A stretch of DNA of 64,000 bases from Otis tarda (GCA_026413225.1 CM048554.1:78236463-78300462); one strand, 5' to 3'; numbered from the stretch's first letter, positions 1 through 14,869 are shown. A program made the numbers and translations. Notes: generated from the letters alone by a model not told the origin.

Positions 1-3000
1 ATAATAAAGCACATCTTCACAGAGCAGAGACCTCTTCATACAACAGACCCAAGATTCAGCTTCTCAGCCCACAATCACTTAAATGAACTTGCCAAATCCC
101 AGCATTTGCCTGGGGTTTATTTGTTTGTAAACAGGGAAATAAGCAATAGCCCGTGCTCCCTTCCCAGACCCCAGGAGTCCTGGTATGTAACTTTTTGCTG
201 CAGTCACCCAGATACTTGTGGGACTGAATTTTATTGCTTGAAACACTTCTTGATTTTTTTTTTGTTTCTTGTGGCATTACTTTGCTTTAGCATGAAAATG
301 TAATGCAAGTTAAATATTTTCCTCTTCCTACGTATTCTGCGGAACCTTCCTGGAAACTGCTCCCTTTTCAACTTTATAGGAAAAGGAGATTTTACAATCT
401 TCTGTTTGTTCCTTGTGCCAAGCGTGCCTGAAGAACTCCATCACTCTGAATAAGTGCCAAACGCGATAATGAACCTCTTCACCCTTTAAAGATCGCACAC
501 TCGGGGGGATTCTGTAGCAACAAGTCCCTCTGAGCAATCCTCTTGCAGACTAACGATAAAAGTTTCACGAGCACAGACATCACGTACTGATGTTGACACT
601 TCCTAGTGACTAAAGGATAAATGACATGCAATGCTGTTGCCTTGATATCCTGTATTCTGAACAGATTTAGCTCATCTTCCTGCCTAATTTCCTTTGTCTT
701 GTTTGTAGTTCTTTTTCTCCTTAATTGCTGCTCAAGCCCTGTCTTTATAAATTGCATTCCCGCATGTTTACTCGTCAGGGGCACAGAGTCCCCATGTGAC
801 AGGACGTGTGTGCTCAAAACTGACAACGTGTGTGGATCAAAGCCAGCAAGGCACAGAAAAAGCTTCATAAACAATGCTGTAAATAACATCTGGGCTGTCC
901 AAATATGGAAGAACGTGGTAGTTTTTCCCTCTTTGTTGTTATTTTGTTTTGTCGTGGACCTCTCTCTACAGACACAAACAAGTCTGAAGTCAGTAATTAT
1001 GGTACAGATTATTTTAAGCTAATTCTCATCAGCAAATGCATCTAACGACATGCTGCAGACGGAAAAACCAGACAAGGTGAAGTGAAACTTCAGGAAATGA
1101 ATGAACCAGTGTTGGAGAACAAAGCCAGAAGAAAAAAGAAACCAAGCCAATTAAGAAACACATGGAAAATTATTAAAAGAAACTCAGTTTAAACGTCCTA
1201 GTCTCATCCTACTACATAAGGTATTGACACACAATTTTTCCAACTTATCTGACTATCAGAAATTGGAATACAAACAAAGGAGAAATGTCCAAACCCACAA
1301 AAGAGTGGAGTTCAGACAAAATCAGTCCTGTGTCTGAAAACGCTCCTACTTTTGTTTTGTTTCCTAAGTCAAAGCTGGACTGGATGCTGCTTTGCTGGGA
1401 TTCCTGGCTGCGGGTGTTGAACCTAAGTCACTGCTGTTGCTTTGGCAAGTTGCATAAAGAGGTGGATTCAAAACTCGTTTGCCCACAGCCCCCAGGTTAT
1501 CAGACACCAGCTTTTTTCTGTAATCAGTACAGAGAGATGTGACATGCATATTAAGCCCCTCCAGTGGGCAGTGGGCATGTGGTGATACTATAAAATGGGA
1601 ATCATTATTCCTTCCTTCATTCCATTTAAATTTTTAGCTTTTTCTGTTGAGGACTTTCCTTTTCTTTGTATAGGCTCCAGCTCTATAGAGCCTGCTTTTG
1701 GTTGGAACCTCATAAAGGTAGTGTTAAAGCCAAATAACTTTATAAATGGATAAATACATTTGAATGTCTGGATCTATGAATTCAAGAAGGCTTTAGTCTC
1801 CATTAAGATTTTTGAGTGTCTAAACAAGCTAGATTATATTGAAATATGCTCTGATTTTCAATATTCTCTCTTCAGAGAGGTAGATGGTTGCCTGTTGGAT
1901 TGTGTTCAGCTATAACCTAGGGTGGTGACAAAAAACCTAGAGGCTTCTCCTGTACCTTTCCTCAAACTTTGTGGTCTTATATAAAGGCGAAACATAATTA
2001 ATCTTCTTTCTTTTTTTGTGACTACAAGATCTCATGCATATTCAGAACAAGCCACTCTTTTAGGACCTGATTAAACATACCATTATATCTTCCCAGAAAT
2101 GTAAATGGGTTGCTGGGTTCTGATAGAGCTGACAAAATTTCATGGTTTCCAGGAGAATGGAAGTCACTCATGACTTTGTTTCATTGCATAGACGCAAAAG
2201 AAATTCTGTCTGTCACATATTTCCACCTGCAGCAGCTAGTATCTTTTATATCAAAATCTCTTCTCTGCAGACTGGCAACAAGCCACACACAAGAGCCCCA
2301 CTGAGGCTGCTAAAAACTCTGCGTAACTGTGGGGATCTGATACCCATCCCAGCTTCAGCACAGAACAGGGACTTATAGCTACTCAAAGAAATAGTGAAAA
2401 GGTTAAAATTACTGTTTTCTGTTATAACCTGATCCAAATCTCAGTAAACTCCAACAGAGGATGGCTTTAGACTAGATCTCAATTAATGCCCTCATCTTCT
2501 ATGAATCCAGTAAATTATTATGAATCCAACAAAGATAATATGTGATTCTGGGAATTTCTGGTGCTTTGTGTTCGTGATTTTTATGCAGTTAATACATGTG
2601 TTCATAAATAATTCTCCAGCCTTTAAAAATAGCTTGCTTCTTTTTCTGCAGGCTATTGACGCATTTGCAGGACACCAGTATGTATGCAAATATGGATCTT
2701 AAACCACATGGTCAATCTGGTCTAGACTTCTTAAGCAGCATTTCTAACACTGCCAAGACAAAAGTACATGCCATTTAGACCATATTCATGCTAGCAACAT
2801 AACACACATGCACTCTCCCCCCTAAATCTCCAGGCAAGCACTCTTTCAAAATTTATTTCTACCGTAGTACAGATGCTGACCCTTGTAAAGTACAGTCATA
2901 TTAAAACCAGGCGTAAGGGAGTAAGTGGGACATTTTAGAAGTGCAAAGTCTGCATGAGGACAACCCACTGTGCTCTTCACAGATAGTTAAAGTTGTTAGA

Positions 3001-5122
3001 AGACTGTATAAGAAGGCTATTTGCCTGTTCATAAATCAGATGGATGCAGCTTGACAACTCTTTCTGGAACATTTGATGCTACTAAATGCTGAGTAGGATG
3101 CTGACTATTTGTATCATGTATTGTCTATCTAGAAGCATCTGAATAGAACAGGTATTTATTACCAAAGTGACTCTGTAATGTGGATTGTTCAGTCATACCA
3201 TCTGTATACAGAAATAGTGAATTTATACACCAAAGCCTGCAGAACCTCCTGAAGTTTTCCCATTGTGTTGTGAACATTTTGCTTTCTTCCCTGTCCTGGT
3301 CAGACTAAACCAGCTCTCAAGTAAACAACAATTTACATGAGTCTTCAAAGAGAGGCAGAGTGAGGGTGAAATTCTGCACAGGACCTTTTAAGAAGTGCAG
3401 GCAAGAACATAAAAGTGAAGGAGGAGATGATGTTCCCATCATTTGAAGTCCCATGGTGCCTTCCCAACCATGAGCTGTTCCAGGTCCTCCTGGCAAAGAA
3501 TCATCTTGGCAGACAATTGAGACCTGTGAGTGCCCCAAACTCCCCGAGGCACATCTGGGCTGCTTTGCAGCCCCAAAAAGCCCTCCTCTGCCAAGGGCCT
3601 GAGCTTGGCCCATTGCAGATGCCAAAGCAAGAGAAGAAGCCCTCAAGAGGCAGCCTCAGGGCTGTCTGTCAAAGCCTGCACAAAGGAATCCTCTTTGGGA
3701 GCAGACTTTGGTATTACAGCTCTCTGACATTACTCTGTCTGGTGCAGAGGAATTAGAAGAGGGTGGATAAGGGATTTTGGGGGAGAGAATTCAGTCTTAA
3801 GATTTATCATTCAGACACTGGATTTGCACTTTTTAACTCAGTTTAGTTTATCTGCCCTATGGTGCATTCAGAGGATCTGTCACCAGGAGAGGAGTTTCCA
3901 AGGAGGGCTGGAGTGAGATGGCTGGGTTGGGTTTGAGTGGGGGAACCATCAGATGCAAAGAGCTCATCCCCATCCTTTCTTCATGTCAGTTTTATTAAGA
4001 GGACTTGGCCTTCTTCCTTCAGCTTTAAACTGATCATGGAGGAGTTATGATACTTCACAAGGCAGGAACAGTGTTTGGAGCTGCCAGTGATCAAACTCAC
4101 CTTAATGTTAATATTGACATTAACATAAAAATAGTTATTATTGGCATCACATAACAAGAAATGCTATAATCAGAGTAATTTTATTTATTTTTAAACTGAG
4201 AAACAGTAAATTTCCGGTGTTGGTAGAAAAAGCTCTGACGAATAAAAATGAGAAAATCTTTTTTTTTGCAAGTCTTTCATTTTATTTGTTAAGGGTAGCC
4301 TGATGTTGGCATATATCTTAACCAGGTCATTATTTTTATGCATTTTCTGCAGCCCAAATGACATATCCCTGGAAATATATAATGAAGACAAAATAGGAGG
4401 ATACCATCCCATGTTACACCTAGAGTGCCTGTCTTATTTGGTGATTCCACAGGTGCTTCCCTAAATGTATGCTTCCCTAAATGAGATGAGTGATGGCTTT
4501 CATTAAAGATTTAAGTAAGAAGAACTATAAAGGGGGATGGGGCGGGGAGGATTTCGTTTTCATTAACAAATCAGAAAACTTTAACAAAACATTTTCTCCC
4601 AAAAGAGACTTTTAAAATTATGTGCCTGATAACCTTGCTCTCTGTTTCAGTTTCCCTTTTGGACGAAAGCCAATGGGAAGCTTGTGGCAGGACAGTTGTT
4701 CCCCTGAAATACTGATTTCCTTAAATCTGTTGATTTAGCTTATAAACCTGACTATTAGACCAAAATGTCATCAATCATTATCTGTGTGCAGGAGACCAAA
4801 ATGTCTACAAGGTTCTCTAGAATTGTTCTAGTCTTTGATATCAGTGATTTCAAGATTTATTGATCTGCCTGTACTACAAGTGGAGAATTTCATTGGCGTT
4901 AAGTAGCTCAGTTCCTGTTTTTTCTAAGGAAATGACCAAAAAGCTGCAGGTTTGTCCCAGCTTCAGGCAGCTGTTTATTAGCTTTCCTACGCAGCACGTG
5001 CAGATGATGTCCGCAAGTACAAGTGAGGAGGAGATAAGTGTTCTGAAGTAGTTATTTTGCTGATAACCTCTAAATATGGAAGTGATATGGAAGTTTTTTC
5101 CTTGAAGAGCACATGTGCAGGC
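1..5122. other. Intergenic, no gene seen
   Basis: AT-rich unique-looking sequence. Open frames are short, mostly under 140 codons, and none shows a family signature. Local details include an imperfect palindrome around AATGTTAATATTGACATT (about 4105-4122) and a repeated GCTTCCCTAAATG word near 4456-4483. I see no CR1, RNA gene or CpG island. Confidence 0.75.
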
Positions 5123-5138
5123 ACTCTCTCTCTCTCTC
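5123..5138. repeat. (CT)n microsatellite
   Basis: A short uninterrupted CT dinucleotide run in otherwise unique sequence. Confidence 0.85.
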
Positions 5139-6705
5139 CTCACTGTAGGGTTGCTGCTGTAGACTCTTTCCCCATCCCCATCCTGCCTAGTTTCCTGCTA
5201 CATGTGTAAAGAAACAGAATATATATCCTCATAATACCAAGTCATTGGTTCAGGAGAAAGAATGTCAGCATTTGAGTTAGCAGGAGTATTTCCTTGTGCA
5301 TCAGGAGGCCTGACTGAGACAGACACGTCCGACTTGGGATTCAGTGTTACCCAAGCAGATGTAATTTTGACTTTAAGATGTTAAAAATAAGCTGGTGATA
5401 ACCGGATAACTGGGTATTTTGAAACAATTATTTCCTTGGATACAGAGAGAGACAGTGTGTATGCTTCTAACATCTGCACTTCTTCTTATTCATGAGTGCA
5501 TGAAAACAGGAAAATAGCATGAAAGACCTAAGGTGGAATTTCTGTTGTATCACAATTCTGCCAATGAACTTCCACTGGAAAGAAACTGACAGTTTTAATT
5601 GTGTTTTTTAAGCATGTAATATACAATTCATTATTGTGTCATGCATCCTATGATTGTGAAATACTCTTTATTATTCATTGTTTTATCAGGCAACATTTCT
5701 CTCCTGTATACATCTGTTTTTATGTAGTTCCTAGCAATGGAAAAAAACTGTAGCACATGCTTTGTGGCATCTCTTCGCAGTTGAGCTTCCTTTGCTTGAT
5801 TTTTAGGGGATACTTAGCATTTGCTTGGAACTTGATATTTTTGAAACAAGTCTTTATTTACAAGTGATGACATTAATGATGAGTAACACAAAGAGAATCA
5901 GTTCAGCAATATAATTTTGAAGTCAATCAAGAAACTCATAGTAATTAATAGATACTTCATTTTAATCTCTTGCAACAGATGCATGTGCTTCTCCTGCCAG
6001 TTAAGTGCTTTCAGGCACTAATTTGACACCATATGGGTGTCAGATTTCTGATCTCAACAACTGCTTAATTAGTTGATGTCTTTATCTTTGAATGGGTTGT
6101 GTCAGCTCAGATCAAAAACCTAAGCATGCTATAAAATTGTAAATAGAAAGCTTTCTTTAGAGACTAATGTAGCATATCACCAAAAATTGGGCTATCTTAT
6201 GTTTATGATTGATTTTGTTTGGATATCATCTTGCTACAAGTGTGAGAAAGAGAGAGGAGCCAGAAACCGAAGACAGTGCTGAGAAGCACATATATAAAGT
6301 ATTGCTAACCCCCAAAATCAAGAATTCCTCTCTCCCTAATAAAAACAACAAAACAAAAACAAAACCCAGAGAGGGTCCTGAAAATGGTATGCTGTAGAAA
6401 TAGATAAACAGAAACTTTAGATTTTAAAATTTTCCCTAGTCCATTCCAACAAATGGAACTTAGCCTGGTATTTGGGGAAACTTAGAATGTAAGTATGTAA
6501 TTTGACATAAGATTCTTCAGGACTGTTTCCACAGCTGTTGCAGTCCACTGCAGTTCTGCTCACCTCATCTCTGGAAGATACAGTAGAGTGGAAAGGATGC
6601 ACACAAAAGGTTGACAAAGATGATGAGCAAAAAAGAATTGTAACATTTCAGCTGGTAAAAGAGATGACTAATACAGCAAATCTGCTATATCGACTGATAC
6701 AAGGA

Positions 6706-6739
6706 AGGTGAATAGGTGCCATAGGTGAATAGGCGCCAT
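6706..6739. repeat. Tandem duplication, 17-bp period
   Basis: AGGTGAATAGGTGCCAT at 6706-6722 is followed directly by AGGTGAATAGGCGCCAT at 6723-6739, with one mismatch. Confidence 0.92.
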
Positions 6740-9733
6740 TTATTCACTATTTCTTACCATGCAAGAGGGTACACTATTTGAAATTCTTAGGTATGGTGTT
6801 TAAAAAAAAAAAGGAGCAAGTAATTTTTTCACCCAAAGCGTAATTAACTCACTGTCACAGGATGTCATGGAAGCCAAGAGATATAAATGGATTCAAAATA
6901 GGAATACAGAATTTTACAAAGAATAGGTCCATTGATGAACGTCAAAAACAATAGCCCAGATGCAACCTCTGGCTCAAAAATTCTCTGAACTCTTGATTGC
7001 CGGCAGTTATGTGGCCTTGCCCAAGGAAGAGTCATTTGAGTTTGCCTGTTTTCTTCTGTTCTTTGCTTAGCCAACTTCAGCTGGCTAGTGTCAAAGAAAG
7101 GCTACTGAGCTAAATGGATTTGGTTTGCCCCATCATGGTCTTTCAATTTTAAAAAGAATAAATTAATTTAAAAAGCAGAGTTTAGCAAAAGTTCCACATA
7201 TCTCATCTCTGTCAGTCGTGTCCTGTTTCTATTGTAATCACAAAAGGACAAAGAAAAATGTAGGGGTCTGGCATGGGGAGGGGAATCTTGCTAGGAAAAA
7301 GGCTGTCATTTTGCACAAACTCTGCACATTCAAAACAAAGAAACAGGAATTCCATCAGAAGAACCAGAAGAACTATGCCTTGGACCCTGATCAGGAATTG
7401 TCACAAATGCTTTGGAAAATGTTGCATTCCAAAATAAATTCTTCCTTAAAAAAAAAAAAAGAAACAAAAATATTATCTTGCTTCTTGTAACTGTAAAAAT
7501 AAGAAGATTATGTTTTTTCTTGTAGCTGTATCAGAAAAATAATTTTCCGTCTCTAGGAGGAACATTGAGATTTCTTCTGAGTCAGGCATGTTTCTTATAC
7601 CACAGTCTGAGGACAGTAAAACTTAACTTTTGCTTTCAAGTACAGCTTTAGTTCCAGTTTGAAAGGGGTTTTCTGGATTCATGTTCTGAGTTCTTGGCTG
7701 ATGTCTGCCAAAAATTTCAAGTCAATACTCAGTATCACCTTCCCTCCCACCCTGTCCAGGAATGTCCATCTCCGCTCGCCTATTGTACTGCTGTCCCGTG
7801 AACCCAGAGACTGCACTGCCGCCATGGTTAGCCCATTGCAAGTAACAGCCTGAGTTAGCAGCTGCATCCTGCTAACTATAAACTTATCTTGCTCTTTGCG
7901 AACAGCTTACTCCCACAGAGGATGGAGATCACTGGAAGCATCCTACAATACTTGTTTGGCTACTGCCGTTTCTCCACAGGATGGAATTCATGAGCTTCCA
8001 GAGGACGAGCCTTGCCTGAGGCAGGTAATCCACTGTGGTGCTAGTGTGTGACACTGCTGGGACGACTCACAGTGCTCTCAGTGTATCCTGAAGTTCAGGC
8101 CGGGAGTGACAGGGCCACAGCAGAATGGCACAGAGATAGTCAGCTCACATCCTTGGGCAGAGAGAGAAAAGGAATGGTGTCACCCTGCATCTGTAGTTTT
8201 CAGCTTCTCTTCCTGAAGATATGATGTGGAAGCATGGAAAACAACTTTTCTTTATGAAACTGGATAACTCAAATGTAACTTGCCTCAAAAAGTGTCACTA
8301 GAAGTCTGTGTGGGCCAAGGGGTGTGTTAGATCAATGATGCAGGCTCCTTAGTATGATTTCCTTTAACTGCTTTAGAAAATACTGGCTTAACTCTATGCT
8401 CAAACAATCAGGTGACCTTTATCACATAAGGAGTAGTATGAAAAATGAAAATGAAAATTGTGGGGGGGTTGCGAGAAAAAGAAAAAGGAACATCCAAATT
8501 AAACGCCAGTTACCATCAAGTACTGAGTTACTCCAAATGATGCATGACTAACATTTGGTGAAATCTGAACTCTTCAGGTTTGTGGTTTCATCTGTATTAG
8601 CTATCAGTAATGCAAAAAAAAAGCAGAAGTGTTTTCTTAAAGTAAGACATTCTTACTGACACTTGTCAGTGAGAAGTGAATTCCAGCTGACACAAGTCAT
8701 GAATCATAATTATTGGAAAGCACTAAAAATACGCTTGGCCCTTTCACTACTCTTTCTCTTGGAAGAATGCTTCCTTTGTGGTTCTCATCAAGTTAAATGG
8801 CAGTAACTGGTCAGGTGTAGACTGCTGGCTGTTGCCATGCAAGCTGTAACTGGAAATCTAAAAATGCACCACCAAAACGTAATAGTGAAACTGCGGGCTC
8901 AGACAACTGATGAAGCAGAAAGGGTAGGTGCGAGTTTCTAGCGTAGGCTGCCTGCTGACATCCATCCATTTCCTGCTCACCTTACTCACATGAGTAGCCC
9001 TACTGAGATCAGCTAAACCATGTAAGCAAACCAGGTTCTGGACCTCTTGCTTCTCTGCAGAGATCTCCTAAAGTGAAAGAAGCTGGCTAGTGATTTAATG
9101 TACAAAGGTGTTTTCTACCACCCCTCATAGCATCTTTCTCCTCTTTTCAGAAGTCAGTTCTTTCCCCTTCACGTAGCTTTCCCCATCTCACTCTCTCTTA
9201 CATCCCTCTGTCTGGTGAGTACCAGTGGAACAGTGATTTCGGGCCCCCAAATTAAGCACTGTGCTGAAAGCGGGTGCTTATACACAGTGTAAGCAACTAA
9301 ATGTGGTACAAGTACTTAAAGGTGAAAAACAGAATTCAGAACAACCAAAGCAGACGTATACTTCAATGACCGCACAGGAAACATTAATACGCAGCACCAG
9401 CAAACACAGATGACTGATTGCATTTGGCCTTTTGCTTGGACTTGTTCCAGATATCCAGCCACACACATTCTGCTCGGTATCTCAGTGTGGGATCTCAGAA
9501 AGGTGCTGCAGAAATTGCAAAATTGGTGTCCAGCCTGATGCAATCTCTTCTAATCATTTTCCCACAGACATACATTGCAGCTCTTGTTTCCTGAGTCCCA
9601 CGATCACGTCTCTCCTTCCCTTCCCCTTTTATCTCCATCTTTCTCCCCCTCACTTCCTTTTCCTATTTGACTAACTCTTCTGCACCATCACCTTATCCTC
9701 CTCTTCTCTCAGACGCATATTCATCAGGGGGTG

Positions 9734-9790
9734 TAAATCAGCATTGGTGCATTGATGTCAATGGGAGCAATGTCAGCTAAAAATCTGGCT
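9734..9790. repeat. Ancient palindromic repeat fossil
   Basis: TAAATCAGCATTGGTGCATT is followed by GATGTCAATGGGAGCAATGT, forming an imperfect inverted repeat around GATGTCAATG. The TAAATCAGCATT...TCAATGGGAG...AATCTGGCT layout looks like an old dispersed amniote repeat. No family name is claimed. Confidence 0.5.
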
Positions 9791-12360
9791 GACAACACTT
9801 GTTTGAAATGCAAAAATTCAGTCTTGCACCCCTGCCTCTCCTCACCGTGAAGGCTTTGCCTCTGCGCTGGATGTCAGTGTCTGGCACAGCCCCTCCTTGC
9901 CACCTCATCCTGTTAAAGCGTGAACCATTCACAAGGCTCTCTCTGATGGCAAGAGTTAAGGCACTGAGGACCTGACATCCCGACATGAATAACTTTGTGT
10001 TGCTGTAACACCACTAAGAAATAACAACATTATTGTTGGCTGTTATTCTGCAGTGGGCTGCTGTTCTGCAGTGCCTACATCAGAGTGGCTACATCAGGGA
10101 CTTTAAACTCTCAGCGCTACCTAGCAAGATGTCCAAGCTCTAAATATTTCTGTTAGTCTTCCCATAACTTTATAAAGTCCCTAGCAGCCGTTTCACGCAT
10201 GCGCGTCAAGCACTGATTGCAGGCTGGCAGTCTTGTCATGTTAAGAAAACAATGGCTTAGGTCCAAGCTACAGCGTTTTTCTCTCTGTGGGATGATCAAA
10301 GGGCTGTAAACAAAGGCACAGAGAAGGTCTCCCAAACAAGTTTCTGCAGTGATTGCACTGAGGTTGCAGACAATGGGCAAAGTACAGTAAAGTCAGTGAA
10401 AGTGAAAAAGGACTGGTAGGGAAAATGATGTTCTCAGAGGCTCAGAGAGCCCAGTCAGCTGATGAAAAGGCGATTTAGTTATGTGTAGCTGGTCCCCTCC
10501 GATTTCTGATTAACTCAGGGACAGGCTTCATCAAGAGAGTTTGGGTTGGCTGGTTTCATTTTGATTTTTTATCTCTTTTACCTTATGACACTATTGTTTC
10601 AGCCAGTGGCCCCAGAGAGATCCCACTCGCTCCCCCCTGAAACCATTGTAAGAAGAATGGTGGATCCAAGGGTGCTGGAAAAGCCTACAGCATTGTTTTG
10701 CTGTCATGCAAACCTGGCTACATTATCATTATTATCATAGACTGACATCTTTCATTGCCTTTTCTGTTTTCCAAGACAAAAGAGCCAGCTGAGACTGAAC
10801 AAAGGAGAATACAGGGAAAAGGAGAGAATATGTCAAGCAAGAATAGTTTGGAAAGGGCCAAAAGTGGAAAAGGAAGTCTAATTCTAGCCTCATCCAGGGG
10901 AAAAAAGTTTTTTGAGAAATGTAAACAAATCAGGAAATCCTGGCACTTACTCCAGTTCCGATTTGGCGAAACACACCAGCCCTTTCCCTGTGTGTGAGCT
11001 GCTGTTTGTGAATGAAATCCAGATTAGGTTATTCATTGAGCCCTGCCAGTCCCACAGTTTCCAGGTTTCCTTTTGCCTATGGCATAGCTTAAACCTTAAA
11101 ATAATAATAATAAAAAAAACATATGCATGTTATTAACTCTCCATATTCAAATGGAAATACAATGCTATCATAAATCTCTTTTTTTTTTTTTCTAATGTAA
11201 ATTCCTTTCTCCAGCATGAAGCTGCAGGAAAGCCATTGTATCTGCGCAATCTAAACTTGAAAGGGAATTTTTGTTAAACTAGTTATGATAGGGGAAACAT
11301 GTTTTTCACTGAGTTGAAAGATTAAAGTTGGTCATAAAAAGGGGTGGAGGGGCTGGGGGAGGATTATTGGTTGCTCAACTAATGATTAGATACAGGACTT
11401 CAAGGACAAATTAAGGAAAGATTTCTGAAGATAAGTGAAACCAGTTCCAATAATATCAAATAAAAGATGCCTTGTTTATCACGGATTTTAATCTCCGCCA
11501 GTTCTATTCTACCCCTGTTAGTCTAATTAGACAAAGACAGTGTAAACCCCAAAAGAGACAACCAATCTTTTGTAGACCTTGAAGTCTGCCCAGCATATCT
11601 GTCTTCCAACTTGCCCATCTTTTGCCTCTTTCCCAGTGCGAGCAATTTCCCCCTCTCTTGTGATTCCAGCTTAAACGGCTGCTTTGTAACATTTTTTCTC
11701 CCCTTGATTTTATTTGTGATTCCTTACAGAAATACACCACCCATTGCCAAAATTCCCCTTTTCCTGATTCAAAATGGTTTCTGGCTCATTAATGCTGTCT
11801 GTTTAGGGCAGGGAAGGGGAGCAGGAGGAGGAGAGGGGATTGAATATAGCTGCTCTTACCTCAGGCAAAGTTTACCTATGCTGTAGTACAGGGACTGTTT
11901 GGGGCTAAACCAAAGGACAGGCCAGAATCCATAATAATGAAGGACCCGGGAGAGGTGGAATTCATCATGTAGCTCTAAATGGCCAAAACCAAGAAGTGTG
12001 CCTTATCCATGGAGAAATGAGAAAAAGAGTTTCATAAATACCAACTGGTAGCAATGACGAGCTCTCATGCATGTCTGCACAGCGAATTGCAAGGAGTCAG
12101 GGAAAAAACCCCAATCTGCCCCAAATGGTTTGGGCCTTACGGGTGGCTGTGGCTAAGGACTGAGGAAGCCAGGAGCAATTTCAGCCCTGCTCTGAGGTGG
12201 GCACACATGTAATGAAGCAATTGAGTTGTTGCCCCTGTGCCTTGCACGCCCTCAGTCAAATCCTTGTGAAATTAAAATGTCAAAAGAGCTACTTGAGTTG
12301 CTGAAGCGCTGGAGCTGTTCTTGTTTCCAGCAGGAGCCTTGCTTGCATATTTATTTCTCT

Positions 12361-12396
12361 GTCTGTGTGTGTGTATCTGTGTGTGCCAATGTGTGA
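12361..12396. repeat. Imperfect (TG)n microsatellite
   Basis: Two blocks of TG repeats separated by TATC and followed by another TGTG word; interrupted and probably stable. Confidence 0.85.
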
Positions 12397-13830
12397 GCAT
12401 GTACACTGTTTGAGAGAGAGAAGACAGAAAAGGTAGGCTTTGCACACCCATCTTTACTGCATAAAAATGGTTCCATCTTCTCCCCACAGAAATCAATGGC
12501 TGTGAGCCACCCTGAGCTAAAAGCAGATTACCATAGCGTTATAAGCCTCTTTCCCTTGTGGAAGCTGGACCTTACTGGGCTAACCATCCAGATTTCCCTA
12601 AATTAAAAAAAAAAAAAAAGCTATAAAGCAGTTGGCATTTTTGTCTTCTCCACTGGTTTAAAACCTGTTCCGTTTCTTCATTTAAGGACTGACTACAGTC
12701 TACAGCACAGCACAAACAGAGGTTAGTTGCAGCTGCTGCGTCAGACACAGTCCTCTAGCCTGCAAGAAATCTTTTTTTTTCTGTATGGTTTGTCATCCAC
12801 CTGAACCCACAAAGGCTGCAGATGAATGCCTGCTCTTTTTTTCCCCTCTGAAGGGTGCTGGTTTTGGGGAGCAGGAGGCGGGAAGAGGAAAAGGAAGGTG
12901 GGCTGAGGCCAGGGAGGGCTCGTTACACACACCACTGTGCTGCAGCCTGGAGTTCCCAGCTCAGCTCCTGCTTCCCAGCCATGCAAGCCACAGGGATTGT
13001 CTGAGATAGGAGAGCTTATTTAGGGCCATCATTTGGGGGACCTTTCTTGTAGGGTTACTACCGCCTTTCGGTATAGGTAGGATCTCGACTCCTTTCACAT
13101 CAGTAGATGCCTTTCCATCCCCTGCAGAGGCAGTAGCAGTGAGTCAGCTATTCTGAACACGGCACTGTAACTGCATTTCTGCATCCGAAAGAGAAATTTG
13201 TAAAACCTGTAAAAACAGACATAAAATATACATTAATTTTTTTGGTTTAACTTTACTGGTGTCAGGGCTATAAAAAACAATTTTTTTTTTTAATGTCAGG
13301 GCACGGTTAAAGATGAATAAAATAATCCGGAGAGAAATAAAGTTACAGACCCATCTCTGACTGCCTTCTGTTGCTCTGGAAAAAAAAAATAATCCAGCAC
13401 ATGTGTGTGAGCACTCAGAGGAGTGCTTGCAAAAGCCGTAGATGGTACATCTCTGTTACCCTGTCAAGGGAAAACTGCAGCGGTGCTATTAATTTCAGGC
13501 TGTTTCTGTAGCCTGCATAGTGCTGTATCCTCCAGTGCAGAAAAGAAGGGAAGCAGGTGCTCCATCTCCTCAGCATCTGGTTTGGATGATCACAATACTC
13601 CAAACACCTGCACTTTGCAGTCCTGCCAAACCTTGCCTGCTATTGTATTAGGCAGGACTGGCTGCCTATAGCAATAAAAGATCTTGTTTATCAGTTGTAC
13701 CAGAGAAACATGGGTTGTGATGAAGGAACAGAACAAACAAACCTGAAAAAATTTAAAAAAAACCAAGAAACAAACCTAATAGGAAAGAAAATCTGTTCTG
13801 TAGCTTGAATGCTTTTGACTATGAAAGGTC

Positions 13831-13859
13831 TTTTTTTTTTGTCTTTTTTTTTTTTTTTC
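13831..13859. repeat. Interrupted poly-T tract
   Basis: Two T runs separated by GTC, with about 25 T in total. No flanking duplication or upstream coding remnant was seen that would mark a processed copy. Confidence 0.85.
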
Positions 13860-14470
13860 TGAGTCTGGAAAAGGGAGAGCAGCCTTGTGGCAGGTTTCCC
13901 TCTTTGAACAGACAGTTGGTACTTGTCTTAAGAGGGTGATAGCTTTTTAGTATCAGGTATCAGGTTTTAGGACTTGAAGAGGAACTGTAGTTTCACATTT
14001 TAATACAGAATTGTTTTTACAGACTGTGCTGAGTTTTATCTCTGTAGCTCTGACTATAAACATGATGATTCACATCTTACTAAGAATGGATTTAGGGCTA
14101 TTTAGGATTAAAACTGAAACTTTGCCCAGAACCCTAGATTCTGCAGTTTATTCTATTTTAGGTTTCCTCTTCAGGGCTGGCAAAGCCATCTCCCTCGATG
14201 TGAAACAACCGATACCAAAGCCAGGGCAACGGGTTTTAGAAGATACTGTAATGTGAGCAGTCCTAACGAAGTCAACGGTATCACTTACATCCTTAAAATC
14301 ATACAGACTTTAGGACCTTTTTAGGATGACAAATTGTTTGGTACTGAAACAAAAGATTGGTAGATGTTCTACCTAGATACTGTTCTGCAACCTGCAGTAG
14401 TCTTATTTTCTGCCCTTGTGAAAGCTGCTTAATTTTTACTTTTCCTTACCTACAGGGATGGTAATGGTTA

Positions 14471-14869
14471 GAATCATAAAATCATAGAATGGTTTGGGTT
14501 GGAAGGGACATTTAAAGGTCATCTAGCCCAATCCCCCTGCAAGAATCTTGCAGGGACACCTCCAACCAGATCAGGTTGCTCAGAGCCCCATCCAACCTGG
14601 CCTGGAACGTTTCCAGGGATGGGCATCGACCACCTCTCCCAGCAACCTGTTCCAGTGTTCCACCACTCTCATAGTATTTTTTTTTTCCTTATATCAAGTC
14701 TGAATCTGCTTCCTTCTATTTTAAAACCATTATCCCTCGTCCTGTCACAACAGGCCCTGCTGAAGAGTCTCTCCCCATCTTTCCTGTAGGCCCGCTTGAG
14801 GTACTGGAAGGCCACTGTAAGGTCTCCCCGGAGCCTGCTCTTCTCCAGGCCGAACAGCCCCAGCTCTCA
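14471..14869 (-). mobile_element. CR1 LINE fragment (minus orientation)
   Basis: The + strand begins with the reverse complement of the CR1 tail (GAATCATAAAATCATAGAAT) and continues through TTGGGTTGGAAGGGAC, CAGAGCCCCATCCAACCTGG and GTTCCAGTGTTCCACCACTC to CTCCAGGCCGAACAGCCCCA. All are characteristic CR1 3' sequences, so the element reads on the minus strand with its 3' end at the left. Its 3' sequence differs from the two copies near 31 and 41 kb, which indicates another CR1 subfamily. The 5' truncation point at about 14870 lies some 25 bp from the start of a CpG island. Confidence 0.95.

Larger units (their letters stand above)
5139..14470. other. Intergenic, no gene seen
   Basis: AT-rich sequence with short homopolymer runs (for example poly-A at 7448-7460, poly-T near 11180, poly-A at 12605). 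It contains the 17-bp duplication near 6.7 kb, the palindromic fossil near 9.75 kb and the TG microsatellite. Between 12840 and 12980 GC is moderately higher without CpG enrichment. Open frames are short and unrecognised. Confidence 0.75.
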